A stretch of 64,000 nt of DNA from Catalinimonas alkaloidigena (GCF_029504655.1 NZ_JAQFIL010000001.1:5771001-5835000); one strand, 5' to 3'; positions 9,075 through 17,808 are shown, numbered from the stretch's first letter. Numbers and translations: made by a program. Notes: generated from the letters alone by a model not told the origin.

Positions 9075-9111
9075 TAAAGGCAGCTTTCTCTGAGGGCTGC
9101 TTTTATTTTTT
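9075..9111 (+). terminator. Probable terminator of the amidohydrolase transcript
   Basis: GCAGC (9080-9084) pairs with GCTGC (9096-9100), extended by A/T pairs on both sides and followed by a T-rich run. It lies about 175 bases past the stop at 8900. Confidence 0.6.
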
Positions 9112-9197
9112 GGTAATGCTATGGTAACGCTGAGTTAACAATCCAGATATAACTTTGTACGCTTATAAGGAATATAATTTATGTGAAAGTATAAAGG

Positions 9198-9224
9198 CAG
9201 GTACAGTTATGTACCTGTTTTTTT
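9198..9224 (+). terminator. Rho-independent terminator, no gene directly upstream
   Basis: CAGGTAC (9198-9204) and GTACCTG (9211-9217) form a perfect 7-bp stem with a 6-base loop, followed by seven T. The previous gene already has a terminator 90 bases earlier, so this hairpin may end a separate short RNA. Confidence 0.65.
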
Positions 9225-9522
9225 ACCTTTTCTTATACCTTATACCCTGAGTCTAGTTGAGACACAAACCACCTTCATTATTCGTTTTATACCCTTCTAT
9301 ATTCATTCATTTTTCCCGCTACATGCTATACCCCCTGATCCTAAAGCTTCCAGTTTTTGAGGATGGTTTTTGAGGGCCGCTCGTGCTGAGAAATGAAACT
9401 TTTTAAGCAGGGTTTTCAACTGTTGTATGGCATTAATAGCTCCTGGTAAGTAATGCCTAGAGCAGGCACGCGTTACACTGCGTTAAACGCGCGCTTGATT
9501 TATTCATAGCAACAGCTGTCAA

Positions 9523-10926
9523 TTATTTCCCCCGCTGATCTTCGTACAAGCCCTGACTATCTATTAGGTAAACCAGAGAAGACATGGCAGCAGCACCCAG
9601 CAGCAATTCACGGCGGTTGACAATCTCAAATACATCCTGAGCAGAATGGTGCATGTCAAAATAGCGCTGAGAGTCAGGGCGTAAGCCTATCAGCTCTACT
9701 CCTTGTGGTTTGAGGGCGCTAATATCTGCTCCGCTCCCCCCTTTGTTAAACTTATGCAGATCATAGGGTGCTAACAGAGGAGCCCAGCTTTGTATGCGTT
9801 CGTAAGCTTCGTCGCTCACATCCATGCTAAAACCCCGGGGCGTAAAGCCTCCTGCATCTGACTCAATGGCGGCATAATGTTTTTCACTATTCTCTTCAGC
9901 CAGCTCAGCATATTTCTTACCTCCGGCAAGGCCATTCTCTTCATTGGCAAAGAGTACCGCTCTGATACTGCGCTTAGGTTCGTAGCCTATGGCTTTGAGG
10001 GTACGCAGTACTTCTATGGAGTGTACTACTCCGGCACCATCATCATGTGCGCCTTCCGCCAGATCCCAGGAGTCCAGGTGTCCCCCTACTACAATATATT
10101 CTTCAGGTTTTTCAGTGCCTGTAATTTCTCCTATCACATTGTAGGAGATTTCATCTTCCAGCATCTGGCAGTGGGTTTCAAAATAGAAGTCAAGCTCAGG
10201 GTCGTCTTTGAGCAGGTCACTCAACAGATCAGCATCATTGGTACTGATGGCGATGGCAGGGATTTTAGGTACATTAAAAGTATAGACGGTACTTCCGGTA
10301 TGCGGATAATCATCAAAATCAGTAGAGAGTGATCGTACCATCGCGCCGACTGCGCCATATTTGGCGGCTTCAGAGGGGCCACCTCGTCGCTGATTCCCTG
10401 CCATACCGTAGGCGGTTCCGGTCTGTATCTGCGTCTGGTCCATAGGGCGGTTGAAGAACACAATTTTGCCTTCTACTTGCTCACGCCCCAAGGCTTTCAA
10501 CTCTTCAAAGTTCTGTACTTCCACCACTTCGGCTACGATGCCTTCGGGGCCAGTGCCTACCGCATTGCCCAGGGCAGTGATATTCATTTCCTGAGTACCC
10601 AGTTTTTTGGAATTGACGATACGGGCAATCTCCTTCTCTCCTCTTACCCAGTGAGGAACGGTTACTTCCTGAAGAAAAACTTTATCAAAGCCATATGCTT
10701 CCATCAGTTGCTTACCCCACTCTACAGCAGCGGCATTTTGCGGAGAACCGGCAACTCGTCCTCCTATATTTTTGCAGAGGTAACGCAGGTTTTCATAGGC
10801 TTCGCCTTGTGTCAAAGTTTCATCATAGATGCTACGGATCATTTCAGATTCCTCTTCTTGCTGGGCGAATACAACTGAGGAACAGCAAAATAAAAAAAAC
10901 AAAAGTACTAATCGGCTAGGTTTCAT
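9523..10926 (-). CDS. Secreted M28 family metallopeptidase with PA domain
   Basis: This 467-residue exported protein has a signal peptide ending VVFAQ (about residue 21). A protease-associated (PA) domain lies at about 115-235, inserted before the zinc catalytic core. The co-catalytic zinc ligands are all visible: His283 in GGHLDSWD, Asp295/296 in AHDDGAG, Glu329-Glu330 in ANEENG, Asp357 in ESDAGG, and the last His in DMHHSAQD. The arrangement resembles carboxypeptidase Q-like dipeptidases and aminopeptidases. It should release amino acids from peptides in the periplasm or outside the cell. The gene is a single unit, and a repeat-rich spacer lies upstream. Confidence 0.92.
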   Translation of the reverse strand: MKPSRLVLLFFLFCCSSVVFAQQEEESEMIRSIYDETLTQGEAYENLRYLCKNIGGRVAGSPQNAAAVEWGKQLMEAYGFDKVFLQEVTVPHWVRGEKEIARIVNSKKLGTQEMNITALGNAVGTGPEGIVAEVVEVQNFEELKALGREQVEGKIVFFNRPMDQTQIQTGTAYGMAGNQRRGGPSEAAKYGAVGAMVRSLSTDFDDYPHTGSTVYTFNVPKIPAIAISTNDADLLSDLLKDDPELDFYFETHCQMLEDEISYNVIGEITGTEKPEEYIVVGGHLDSWDLAEGAHDDGAGVVHSIEVLRTLKAIGYEPKRSIRAVLFANEENGLAGGKKYAELAEENSEKHYAAIESDAGGFTPRGFSMDVSDEAYERIQSWAPLLAPYDLHKFNKGGSGADISALKPQGVELIGLRPDSQRYFDMHHSAQDVFEIVNRRELLLGAAAMSSLVYLIDSQGLYEDQRGK

Positions 10927-10940
10927 AGGATAGTGTTATG

Positions 10941-10994
10941 GTTCGTGGTGTTATAGTTTTTAGTGTTTTGGTGGTCAAAGTTCGTGGTGTTATA
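10941..10994. repeat. Direct repeat in the spacer upstream of the M28 gene
   Basis: The 15-base word GTTCGTGGTGTTATA occurs at 10941-10955 and again at 10980-10994. Several diverged copies of GTGTTnTGG lie between and after them. The spacer 10927-11134 is low in complexity and shows no coding signal. The repeats lie in the 5' leader or promoter region of the M28 gene. Confidence 0.6.
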
Positions 10995-11134
10995 TAATAA
11001 TTAAGGTTCTGGGTGTAATAACCCCCGCGACGCGTTGCGATCGTATTATGGTTTAATGAAATTATAGTTTTAGATTGGCGTAGTCTTGGTTAACAGAGTC
11101 TTAATTTTCAATCTGTAATTTGCAATTTTCAAAT

Positions 11135-11578
11135 TCAATCTACTAACTCAGCATCTTTCAGGATGTACATCATACGGTCGGGATCGTCGGGATTCAGTTC
11201 AAGCCGGCCTCTTACTTTGATGGTTTCATTGGTCAGTTCTACCGACTCCTGAGTAAACACCTCCATAACTGTCTCCGGTCCCGCTCCTCCGCAGAAGAAG
11301 CAGGCGGCGATAGGCAAAGATGAGAGGATAAAATACTTGGGTCCCAGGTAGACTTCATAAGGAATCATATATCCTTCTACTGTGATGGTCTTACCGTCCA
11401 GGCTTTTTGCTTTACCACCAAACACCGGATAAGATACTTCATAGCCCTCAGCTTCATCATAGCGGTCTTTGATCTCTACATCAGACAAAAGCTTCCAGGG
11501 ATTTGCAGAAGATTGGGCATAGAGATCAATACTAATAATACAGAATAATAAGCAAAGGTATCGGCTGGCAATCAACAT
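11135..11578 (-). CDS. Exported DUF3299-like protein
   Basis: This 147-residue protein has a signal peptide (to about residue 21, ending LYAQ). The core has GKTITVEGYMIP, then YFILSSLPIAACFFCGGAGPETVMEV and a closing IKVRGRLELN strand. These features match small periplasmic DUF3299-type proteins, in which a Cys-x-x-Cys-like cluster (CFFC) is conserved. They are often encoded near metal or transport genes, but the function is not established. Here the gene stands alone: the M28 gene is downstream on the same strand about 200 bases away, and the GH16 gene is divergent. Confidence 0.7.
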   Translation of the reverse strand: MLIASRYLCLLFCIISIDLYAQSSANPWKLLSDVEIKDRYDEAEGYEVSYPVFGGKAKSLDGKTITVEGYMIPYEVYLGPKYFILSSLPIAACFFCGGAGPETVMEVFTQESVELTNETIKVRGRLELNPDDPDRMMYILKDAELVD

Positions 11579-11688
11579 GATCTTCTTTTATATTCACTAA
11601 ATGGCTAATTTAATAATAAAAACTATAGACTTGACAGTGAGACTGATACATTTTTTGTAGTTTTTCAGACAGATACAACCTAAATACA

Positions 11689-12480
11689 ATGAACAGATTT
11701 TTGATTTTACATCTGATTGCTACACTATTTATTTTCCTGCAATGTGCCGAGGCACAGGAAAATATGCAGTTGGTTTGGTCGGACGAGTTTGAAGAAGATG
11801 GTAAGCCTGACCCACAGAAGTGGGTTTATGATACCGGTGGGCACGGCTGGGGTAACCACGAACTACAGTACTACACAGAAGCAGACCCTGACAATGTGCA
11901 GGTGAAAGATGGTCATCTGATCATTACGGCGCGGCAGGAAAACTTTCAGGATAACAGCTATACTTCCGCCAAGCTGGTAACTCGCGGCCGTGCTGACTGG
12001 CAGTATGGTAGGATAGAAGTAAGCGCTCGCCTTCCGGAAGGTAAAGGCACCTGGCCGGCCATCTGGATGCTGCCGGATGTGGAAAAGCTCAACTGGCCCC
12101 GCGATGGTGATATAGACATTATGGAACATGTGGGCTTTGATCCGGGAGTAGTGCATGGCACAGTGCATACCGAAGCTTATAATCATACCAAAGGAACACA
12201 GGTAGGCAAGCAGATAAAGGTGCCAGACTTCAATGAGTCTTTTCACAAATATGCTATTGAATGGACTCCCGAGAAGATTGAGTGGTTTCTGGATGGAGCG
12301 CTATACCACAGCTTTGAAAATAAAGGGAATGAAGCCGCCTGGCCATTTGATAAGCCATTCTACCTCATCCTCAATGTAGCGGTGGGCGGCGACTGGGGGG
12401 GAGCTGAGGGCGTAGACGAAGACATCTGGCCCCAAAGCATGGAAGTAGAGTATGTGCGGGTTTACCAAAAGCAGGAGTAA
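11689..12480 (+). CDS. GH16 family protein with an Asp at the nucleophile position
   Basis: This 263-residue secreted protein has a signal peptide ending AEAQ (about residue 23) and a single GH16 jelly-roll domain. Family landmarks are LVWSDEFE near the start, WGNHELQYYT, RGRADWQYGRIEVSARLP, GTWPAIWMLP, and the late motif FYLILNVAVGGDWGG. GH16 enzymes cut beta-1,3 or beta-1,3/1,4-glucans such as laminarin, or galactans. The catalytic signature is normally E-x-D-x-x-E. Here it reads GDIDIMEH, so the first Glu (nucleophile) is Asp141, while Asp143 and the acid/base Glu146 are kept. The codon is a plain GAT. Activity may be reduced or changed, or the protein may bind glucan. Family assignment is firm; activity is not. 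Confidence 0.88.
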   Translation: MNRFLILHLIATLFIFLQCAEAQENMQLVWSDEFEEDGKPDPQKWVYDTGGHGWGNHELQYYTEADPDNVQVKDGHLIITARQENFQDNSYTSAKLVTRGRADWQYGRIEVSARLPEGKGTWPAIWMLPDVEKLNWPRDGDIDIMEHVGFDPGVVHGTVHTEAYNHTKGTQVGKQIKVPDFNESFHKYAIEWTPEKIEWFLDGALYHSFENKGNEAAWPFDKPFYLILNVAVGGDWGGAEGVDEDIWPQSMEVEYVRVYQKQE

Positions 12481-12495
12481 ATTAAGCTTGCTCTG

Positions 12496-12993
12496 CTACT
12501 TCAATTCGCTAAGCAGACTTTCTACATCCAGACGGGCGGTATACATGTCCAGGGAGCCGTCAGGTTTCTTAGGCCACTCTTCCCTGGGCCTGTCCCAGTA
12601 GAGTTCCACACCGTTTTCGTCAGGGTCATCCAGATAAAGTGCTTCGGAGACTCCATGATCAGCAGCCCCAGTAAAGGGATAGTTAGCATCGCGCAACCTT
12701 TGAAATATAAGGGCCAAATCTTTCCGGCTGGGGTAGGCAATGGCGGTATGAAATAGTCCGGGAGCTCTCTTGGGAGCAGGGGGAGCATCTTTGCTGTACC
12801 ACACATTCAAACCGATATGATGGTGGTATTTCCCGGCAGAGATAAAAGCAGCGTCTTTACCATACTTCATCATTAGTTCAAAACCAAGCAAGCCACAGTA
12901 GAAATCCAGAGAGCGTTGAAGAACGGCCACTTTGAGGTGTACATGACCAATACGAGTCTGATCGGGTATTTTATAGTCAGTATTGCGGTTCAT
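12496..12993 (-). CDS. VOC family protein (catechol dioxygenase/glyoxalase-like)
   Basis: This 165-residue cytoplasmic protein has two beta-alpha-beta-beta-beta modules. The metal-binding residues expected for type I ring-cleaving dioxygenases are present: His in IGHVHLKV (17 and 19), His in YHHHIGLNVW, and Glu in NGVELYWDRP. The closest family look is that of CatE-type catechol-2,3-dioxygenase proteins in Bacillota and Bacteroidota. The substrate cannot be read from the sequence. It is convergent with the GH16 gene, with 15 bases between the two stops. Confidence 0.83.
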   Translation of the reverse strand: MNRNTDYKIPDQTRIGHVHLKVAVLQRSLDFYCGLLGFELMMKYGKDAAFISAGKYHHHIGLNVWYSKDAPPAPKRAPGLFHTAIAYPSRKDLALIFQRLRDANYPFTGAADHGVSEALYLDDPDENGVELYWDRPREEWPKKPDGSLDMYTARLDVESLLSELK

Positions 12994-13365
12994 GGATTAT
13001 GAGAGGTTATGAGCGATGTGCTATTCAATCAGGTTTCTCTCTGCTTGCAGCAAGAAGATATAAAATAATAATAAAAGAACAGATTTCCTTTCATTGCAGC
13101 AAGCTTATCCACATTTAAGTGCTTGCACTTATAGTGAAAAAGAAATTCCACAGTTGAGCGCAGACAATTCCTCACCAATGTAGAAAACCTTCCCCCAATA
13201 TTTAGAATTGAGCCTCTGATCTGGCATAAAAAGCGGGTTGGCAAGGTGCTTGTAAATTATCTAATAACTTTTTAAGCTGAATATCACTTTAAATTTTTTA
13301 AACTTTTTTCTCATAGATTAGGTAGTGTAGTTAGGGTTTGTCATTATTGGCAAACCTTTTTTTTG
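12994..13365. other. Intergenic region, nothing recognised
   Basis: This AT-rich spacer lies between the DUF5686 gene and the VOC gene, both leftward. The short open frame inside (13029-13244) has no protein-like composition. I see no hairpin terminator or repeat that I can support. Confidence 0.4.
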
Positions 13366-15972
13366 TCAGTTGAATAGGTCTTCCAGTGTAGTGGCGATGC
13401 CTATTCTCAGCCCGAAATTTTGATATGTGCCATCCTCAAAGTTCGCGACAGCTTCTACCCTTAAAAACCGCAGCACATTATCCAGGCTATAGCCAACTTC
13501 CATATAGTGAGGCGACTGATCTGTCTTCAGATAATTGAAAAGGATATTTTCTTTGATGCCTAACAAACGCACCTCAAAGATCTGTGTAAATAGAAATTTG
13601 CGGAATTGATAGTAAAAATGGCTTGCCAGATACCTTTCACTGCTACTGTATAAATAATAATCCATCAAGCGAAAGCTACCTACCGGATCACTCATTTGTA
13701 TGATCGTTTGGTTACCATTAAAGTGCTGGAAATCCATAAAGTAGAGTGACTCATTATTTAGAAAACTGCCGGCATATATATTATAGTCCAGCCGCCCTCT
13801 TACGCCTATCTCAAACTGATGCTGTACGCCCACTTCCAGCATATCATAATCTACCTCACTGTTTAGCACATCTGGTATCCCTTTACGATAGCTCAGGCGA
13901 AACTCAGGAGAAGAAGGATTGATGACACTTTTCTTTCCGTTTCTGATCCTGTATTTCAGAAAAGGCTTATACTGTATCTGTAATGAAAAACTAGACGCAT
14001 AATGGCTGGGGAAAGAGGTATCTTCCAGTGATATGTTCGCTGGTGCATTAGGGGTATACACCCTGGCTTCCAGATCTCTCCAGCTATGCGAGGTACTGTT
14101 GTAAAGTTGCCTTCGTTTCGCCCATTCCAGCTCCGCCTGCCAGCTCAGCTTATCGCTGATCTTACGCCTCAGTCCCAGTCGCACATAATCCTTTTCATAG
14201 ATTTTCATGTAGTTCTGCTCATACCAAAGCGTAGTGAAGGTATTAAGGAAAGGATGAATAGGATCTTGGCTGTTAAACTGACTGACATAGCGCCCGCCTT
14301 CCAGCTGGAAGTGGGTTTCGCCTAACGAATAATTTACTGCTAACTTTCCGGTTACCTTATCTCTGGCAAAGGCATAACGAGCGGTGGGAGCTATTTGCAA
14401 AGACTTTTCAAACATACGAGTACGCAGCACTAAGGGTATGGTGAACTGATAGCCTTCTACTGCATTAAAGTTCAACTCACTCAAAGGGGATTTGTATTCC
14501 AGAGAAGTATGTTCACCCAGGTCAATGGTGGTACCGAAGATGACTTTGCCTATACCCAGATGTCTTCTGGGGCGGGAAGTACCACTTTCTTCAGCCTCTT
14601 TTTCTTCTTTCTCTACTACCGCCATGCTATCCAGCTTCTGATAGCTATTATTTTCCATGTCGGTAAGGGGCACCGGCCGGATGGAAGCCCAGTAGGTAGA
14701 ATCCTGCTGGTACGCAGTTGAATCAACCGTCATGCTTCGGTTCTCTACCACATCCGGAGCTTCTTCCCGCTTTTCCAGTTCTTTCTCATAAGCTTTGAGG
14801 GTCTTGCGGAGTTCTTTGCGGGTGAAGCGCTTCTGTTCTTTAAATACGCTGGCCGAGTCACCCAGATTGACCTCCTTATCCAGCTTCTCTTCCTTTTCCA
14901 GAGCGGCAGCCAGTTCTTTCTCAATCTTCTCATCTACTACGACAAGATCTACCTGAAGATCAGGGTTGAGGGTAATGTCATAGTCGCTTACCGTAGCCAG
15001 GTATTTGTATTCCAGGTCAATGCCGAAGATTTTGCCTGTCACTTCAATGTTGTGACTCACCGGCATCCAGACAGCTTCCTGTATAGGCGCATACATTTGC
15101 TGCAAACTGATCCTGAAGCCTTGTTTGTAGGTAAACATGTTGACGCTGTGAATGCTCCACAGATCGTCTACAATATAAATATAGCCGTTAAACACATCAT
15201 CGCCTCGGGAACGAGGTATCACCTGTATTTTATTGACCTCGTGCTTGCGATCCATGAAACTGCCGGCAAACCTGAATTTGTAATAGGCAAAGGCCCGGGG
15301 AGAAAGCGGAGAGATCACTCCGGCGAGCTCCGGTTCATACAAGCTGCCATTGATGAAGCCGTTGGGACTGGTATTATTTTCTTCGCCTATGGCTCTTATA
15401 GAAATAACTTTTTCTTTGATCGTATTGGGCTGCTCAAAAGTGAGCTCACTTACTGATTCAGTCAGAAAAACCGTTGAGGAATCTACGCCTTCTTTTTTCA
15501 TGGCATTCTCCAGAAAGAAGGGGACATCTTTTACCCGTCCGGCCCCTTTGATGTAGACTTTAGCCTGATATTTCTGTACCTGCAGGCGATGAAACTTACT
15601 CTTGGCGACTGCCTTTCTGATGATGGTATAGGCAGGGTCTTCGGCCCGGGCATTCACCTCTACTTCCTTCAGTTGTATGGCCTGATCAGGCAAGGTGATG
15701 TCTAGTGTGACATAAGCGTCTCCAACCTCAATATGCTTTAATACTGAAGCATACCCCAGGTGCTGAAAAACCAGCTCATAGCTACCTGAAGGTAAAGATA
15801 CTTCATACTTTCCCTGTTCATTGGTACTGGAGCCCGTCTCCAATGCTTTGATGTAAATGGTAGCATAGGGCAGCGGCTCTTCATCCGGGGAATATACTGT
15901 ACCTTTGATGCCCTGAGCCAGCGTGCTGAAGTTTAACAGCAAGCAAAACCCTATCAGAAAGAAGTATCTCAT
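13366..15972 (-). CDS. DUF5686 outer-membrane protein with carboxypeptidase-like N-terminal domain
   Basis: This 868-residue exported protein has a signal peptide ending TLAQ (residue 19). A CarboxypepD_reg-like beta-sandwich follows (about 20-105, with IKGTVYSPDEEPLPYATIYI and LGYASVLKHIEV). The DUF5686 region begins around YTIIRKAVAKSKFH. A charged, Glu/Lys-rich stretch lies at about 345-475. The C-terminal half has many aromatic, alternating strands typical of a beta barrel. Family members are large Bacteroidota outer-membrane proteins of unknown function. The small coiled-coil gene at 16008 ends 35 bases upstream and may be in the same transcript. Confidence 0.83.
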   Translation of the reverse strand: MRYFFLIGFCLLLNFSTLAQGIKGTVYSPDEEPLPYATIYIKALETGSSTNEQGKYEVSLPSGSYELVFQHLGYASVLKHIEVGDAYVTLDITLPDQAIQLKEVEVNARAEDPAYTIIRKAVAKSKFHRLQVQKYQAKVYIKGAGRVKDVPFFLENAMKKEGVDSSTVFLTESVSELTFEQPNTIKEKVISIRAIGEENNTSPNGFINGSLYEPELAGVISPLSPRAFAYYKFRFAGSFMDRKHEVNKIQVIPRSRGDDVFNGYIYIVDDLWSIHSVNMFTYKQGFRISLQQMYAPIQEAVWMPVSHNIEVTGKIFGIDLEYKYLATVSDYDITLNPDLQVDLVVVDEKIEKELAAALEKEEKLDKEVNLGDSASVFKEQKRFTRKELRKTLKAYEKELEKREEAPDVVENRSMTVDSTAYQQDSTYWASIRPVPLTDMENNSYQKLDSMAVVEKEEKEAEESGTSRPRRHLGIGKVIFGTTIDLGEHTSLEYKSPLSELNFNAVEGYQFTIPLVLRTRMFEKSLQIAPTARYAFARDKVTGKLAVNYSLGETHFQLEGGRYVSQFNSQDPIHPFLNTFTTLWYEQNYMKIYEKDYVRLGLRRKISDKLSWQAELEWAKRRQLYNSTSHSWRDLEARVYTPNAPANISLEDTSFPSHYASSFSLQIQYKPFLKYRIRNGKKSVINPSSPEFRLSYRKGIPDVLNSEVDYDMLEVGVQHQFEIGVRGRLDYNIYAGSFLNNESLYFMDFQHFNGNQTIIQMSDPVGSFRLMDYYLYSSSERYLASHFYYQFRKFLFTQIFEVRLLGIKENILFNYLKTDQSPHYMEVGYSLDNVLRFLRVEAVANFEDGTYQNFGLRIGIATTLEDLFN

Positions 15973-16007
15973 CTCAGCAAAAATCTCTTAGTGAATCTTC
16001 AATTGCT

Positions 16008-16532
16008 TTATTGATTTTGAAGTTCTAATAAAGCCAATTCTTTCTGATATTCAGCTTCTATTTTATTTAATGCTAACTGTCTTTCTTGTTCAATAGCATG
16101 TAGTTTACGGCTGAAATAGGATTCCATAGCATTCAGCTTAGCTTCATATGCTGCTTCCAGTGCTGATAGCTTCAGCGCATACTTTGCTTCTAGTTCCTGA
16201 TGCTTTTTCTCTAAGTTTGTCCTGAAAACACTTTTTTCTGCTTTACGCTGCAGTTCCCCCAACTCCACTCCTGCTTCCTGCTGCAGACTGTGGTACTCTT
16301 TTTCCCCTTCAGCCTGGATTTGATGAATAGAGTCCTCTGCATTTTTTTGCACCGAACTCAGCTTATTCTCATACACCAGCTTCAGAGAGTCTATGGAATA
16401 CTGCGCCTGAACCTTTAGTTTTTCAAGCTCTAATTGTATAGCTTCACTATCCTTTGGGCTTTGCCCGTAAGATGAGATTGAAAAAGCCAGTAACAGGATG
16501 AAAGTAGTATTTGCCCTGATGAGTGTGCTCAT
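16008..16532 (-). CDS. Exported coiled-coil protein
   Basis: This 174-residue protein has a signal peptide (to about residue 23, ending SYGQ). The rest is almost entirely Glu/Lys/Leu-rich heptad sequence, for example KLKVQAQYSIDSLKLVYENK and repeated ALEAAYEAKLNAMES patterns, which indicates a long coiled coil. There is no enzyme motif. It lies just upstream of the DUF5686 gene on the same strand (35-base gap), so a periplasmic structural or partner role is possible. The family is not recognised. Confidence 0.65.
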   Translation of the reverse strand: MSTLIRANTTFILLLAFSISSYGQSPKDSEAIQLELEKLKVQAQYSIDSLKLVYENKLSSVQKNAEDSIHQIQAEGEKEYHSLQQEAGVELGELQRKAEKSVFRTNLEKKHQELEAKYALKLSALEAAYEAKLNAMESYFSRKLHAIEQERQLALNKIEAEYQKELALLELQNQ

Positions 16533-16675
16533 AAATTTAAATAGTTTAGTAAACGCTATTGGCTAACCGCTATTTATCACAAGATGCAATAGGACAGCAT
16601 TTCGTTGCATCTGCTGTTACAAATTATTCTTCCTGTTGACGTAGCCATAAACTTGATTAAAAAAAAATCCAGCTT

Positions 16676-16706
16676 TTTGAAAAATAATATGAATAGTGCT
16701 ACTTTG
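16676..16706 (+). promoter_or_regulatory. Probable Bacteroidota promoter
   Basis: TTTG at 16676-16679 and TACTTTG at 16700-16706 are 20 bases apart, the best match to the Bacteroidota pattern in this window. The ATG of the acidic small protein is at 16768, about 60 bases downstream. Confidence 0.6.
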
Positions 16707-16767
16707 TCCCTGTCGGAAATTTGTTTAGTTAACCGCTTAAAAGCATTATCTAATTTTAGCATCAGTT

Positions 16768-17181
16768 ATGGATAAAAAGAGGATTGTAAAAGATTATGAA
16801 AACCTTCCTGAAGAAGTGACCAGCCAGGTCAAAATGACCTACCCCAATGGTTTTGCTGATAACCTGGTGAGTTTTACCAATAAAGATGGGAAACGGGTAT
16901 CCGCACTTCCTTTTGAAACAGAAGAAATTTATTATCTCATCCGTATGACGGTAACCGAAGCTCACCAGATCATTGAGGATGATGAGGACTATGACGAGGG
17001 TACGCTGAGAGATGACTTCGCGGATGATGTCAAAGATGAGGATATCGCTGAGGCAGGAGAAGATGATGAAGATGACGCATCATTCAAGAAGAAAAAGTCT
17101 TACGACGATGCTTACGAAATGCATGATGAGGAGGAGGAGGAAGACGAAGACGAAGCTGATGATGACGACGATGACTACTAA
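16768..17181 (+). CDS. Small conserved-looking protein with a very acidic tail
   Basis: This 137-residue protein has no signal peptide. Residues 1-75 look like a folded domain (KRIVKDYENLPEEV, TYPNGFADNLVSFTNKDGK, ALPFETEEIYYLIRMTV). Residues 76-137 are mostly Asp and Glu with a short KKKK break near residues 108-112 and end in six Asp and a Tyr. Such tails suggest a disordered, nucleic-acid-mimicking or chaperone-like segment. I do not recognise a characterised family. It has its own good promoter-like site upstream, and the Rho-N-like gene follows 137 bases later on the same strand. Confidence 0.7.
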   Translation: MDKKRIVKDYENLPEEVTSQVKMTYPNGFADNLVSFTNKDGKRVSALPFETEEIYYLIRMTVTEAHQIIEDDEDYDEGTLRDDFADDVKDEDIAEAGEDDEDDASFKKKKSYDDAYEMHDEEEEEDEDEADDDDDDY

Positions 17182-17318
17182 TTCTATCAGTCTGAGCTGC
17201 TTTTAGCAATGGCTTAACTTCCGACTGAAAGTCAGTTTTCTATTAAACTTCATACCCTCTTGCACGTTTATCATAATGTGCTTTTAAACTGATTTTTAAC
17301 TTTTTAAACTGAACACTT

Positions 17319-17573
17319 ATGACTAAGGATCACGGGCCACAAATCAAAGATGATAAAGTGTATGAAGATCTGAGAGAGAAGGGCTACAGCAAAGAGAAAG
17401 CTGCCCGTATCGCCAATTCTGACCGCCATGAAGCTGGTGTAAAAGGAGGTAAAGGCGAGAAATATGAAGAAAGAAGCAAAGAAGAACTTTATCAGAAAGC
17501 CAAAGAGGTAGGCATAGAGAACTATAGCAAAATGAATAAGGACGAATTGATAGACGCTTTGCGTAATCACTAG
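17319..17573 (+). CDS. Small protein with Rho N-terminal-like (SAP-type) helix motif
   Basis: This 84-residue cytoplasmic protein has a charged N-terminal part (about 1-50, with GYSKEKAARIANS and GVKGGKGEKYEERS) that resembles the DUF7218 type of small stress-associated bacterial protein. The C-terminal part (about 53-84), SKEELYQKAKEVGIENYSKM then KDELIDAL, is a Rho-N/SAP-like helix-extended-loop-helix associated with nucleic-acid binding. A strong terminator follows at 17617. The cellular role is unknown. Confidence 0.72.
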   Translation: MTKDHGPQIKDDKVYEDLREKGYSKEKAARIANSDRHEAGVKGGKGEKYEERSKEELYQKAKEVGIENYSKMNKDELIDALRNH

Positions 17574-17616
17574 ATACTTATTAAGTAATCATATACATAC
17601 CTTAGTATTTGGATAA

Positions 17617-17644
17617 GGACGGCTGTACTGCCGTCCTTTTTTTT
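17617..17644 (+). terminator. Strong Rho-independent terminator
   Basis: GGACGGC (17617-17623) and GCCGTCC (17630-17636) form a perfect 7-bp GC-rich stem with a 6-base loop, followed by eight T. It ends the transcript of the Rho-N-like gene. Confidence 0.88.
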
Positions 17645-17808
17645 GGTCATGAGCAGAACATCAGGCGATACTTCTGCATTCAAAACATCCGTAAATATAA
17701 CCAATTAACAAACTATCTCCTGCGAAAGACTGGCAGCATACACTTATATTTTATTTATTTGGGCACTCTATGGTATAATTAGACTACACTTACTTAATTC
17801 CTAAACTT

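Larger units (their letters stand above)
8901..9522. other. Intergenic region with two terminator hairpins
   Basis: No credible coding frame is seen. It holds the hairpins at 9075-9111 and 9198-9224. A half copy of the dispersed hairpin arm (GAGACACAAACC) lies at 9259-9270. A TAACTTTG box near 9149 could start a short transcript ending at the second hairpin. Confidence 0.5.

Noticed and set aside
13029-13244. Small leftward frame in the gap before the DUF5686 gene
   Set aside because: Composition is not protein-like (Cys/Phe/Tyr runs), it is not recognised, and it has no promoter.
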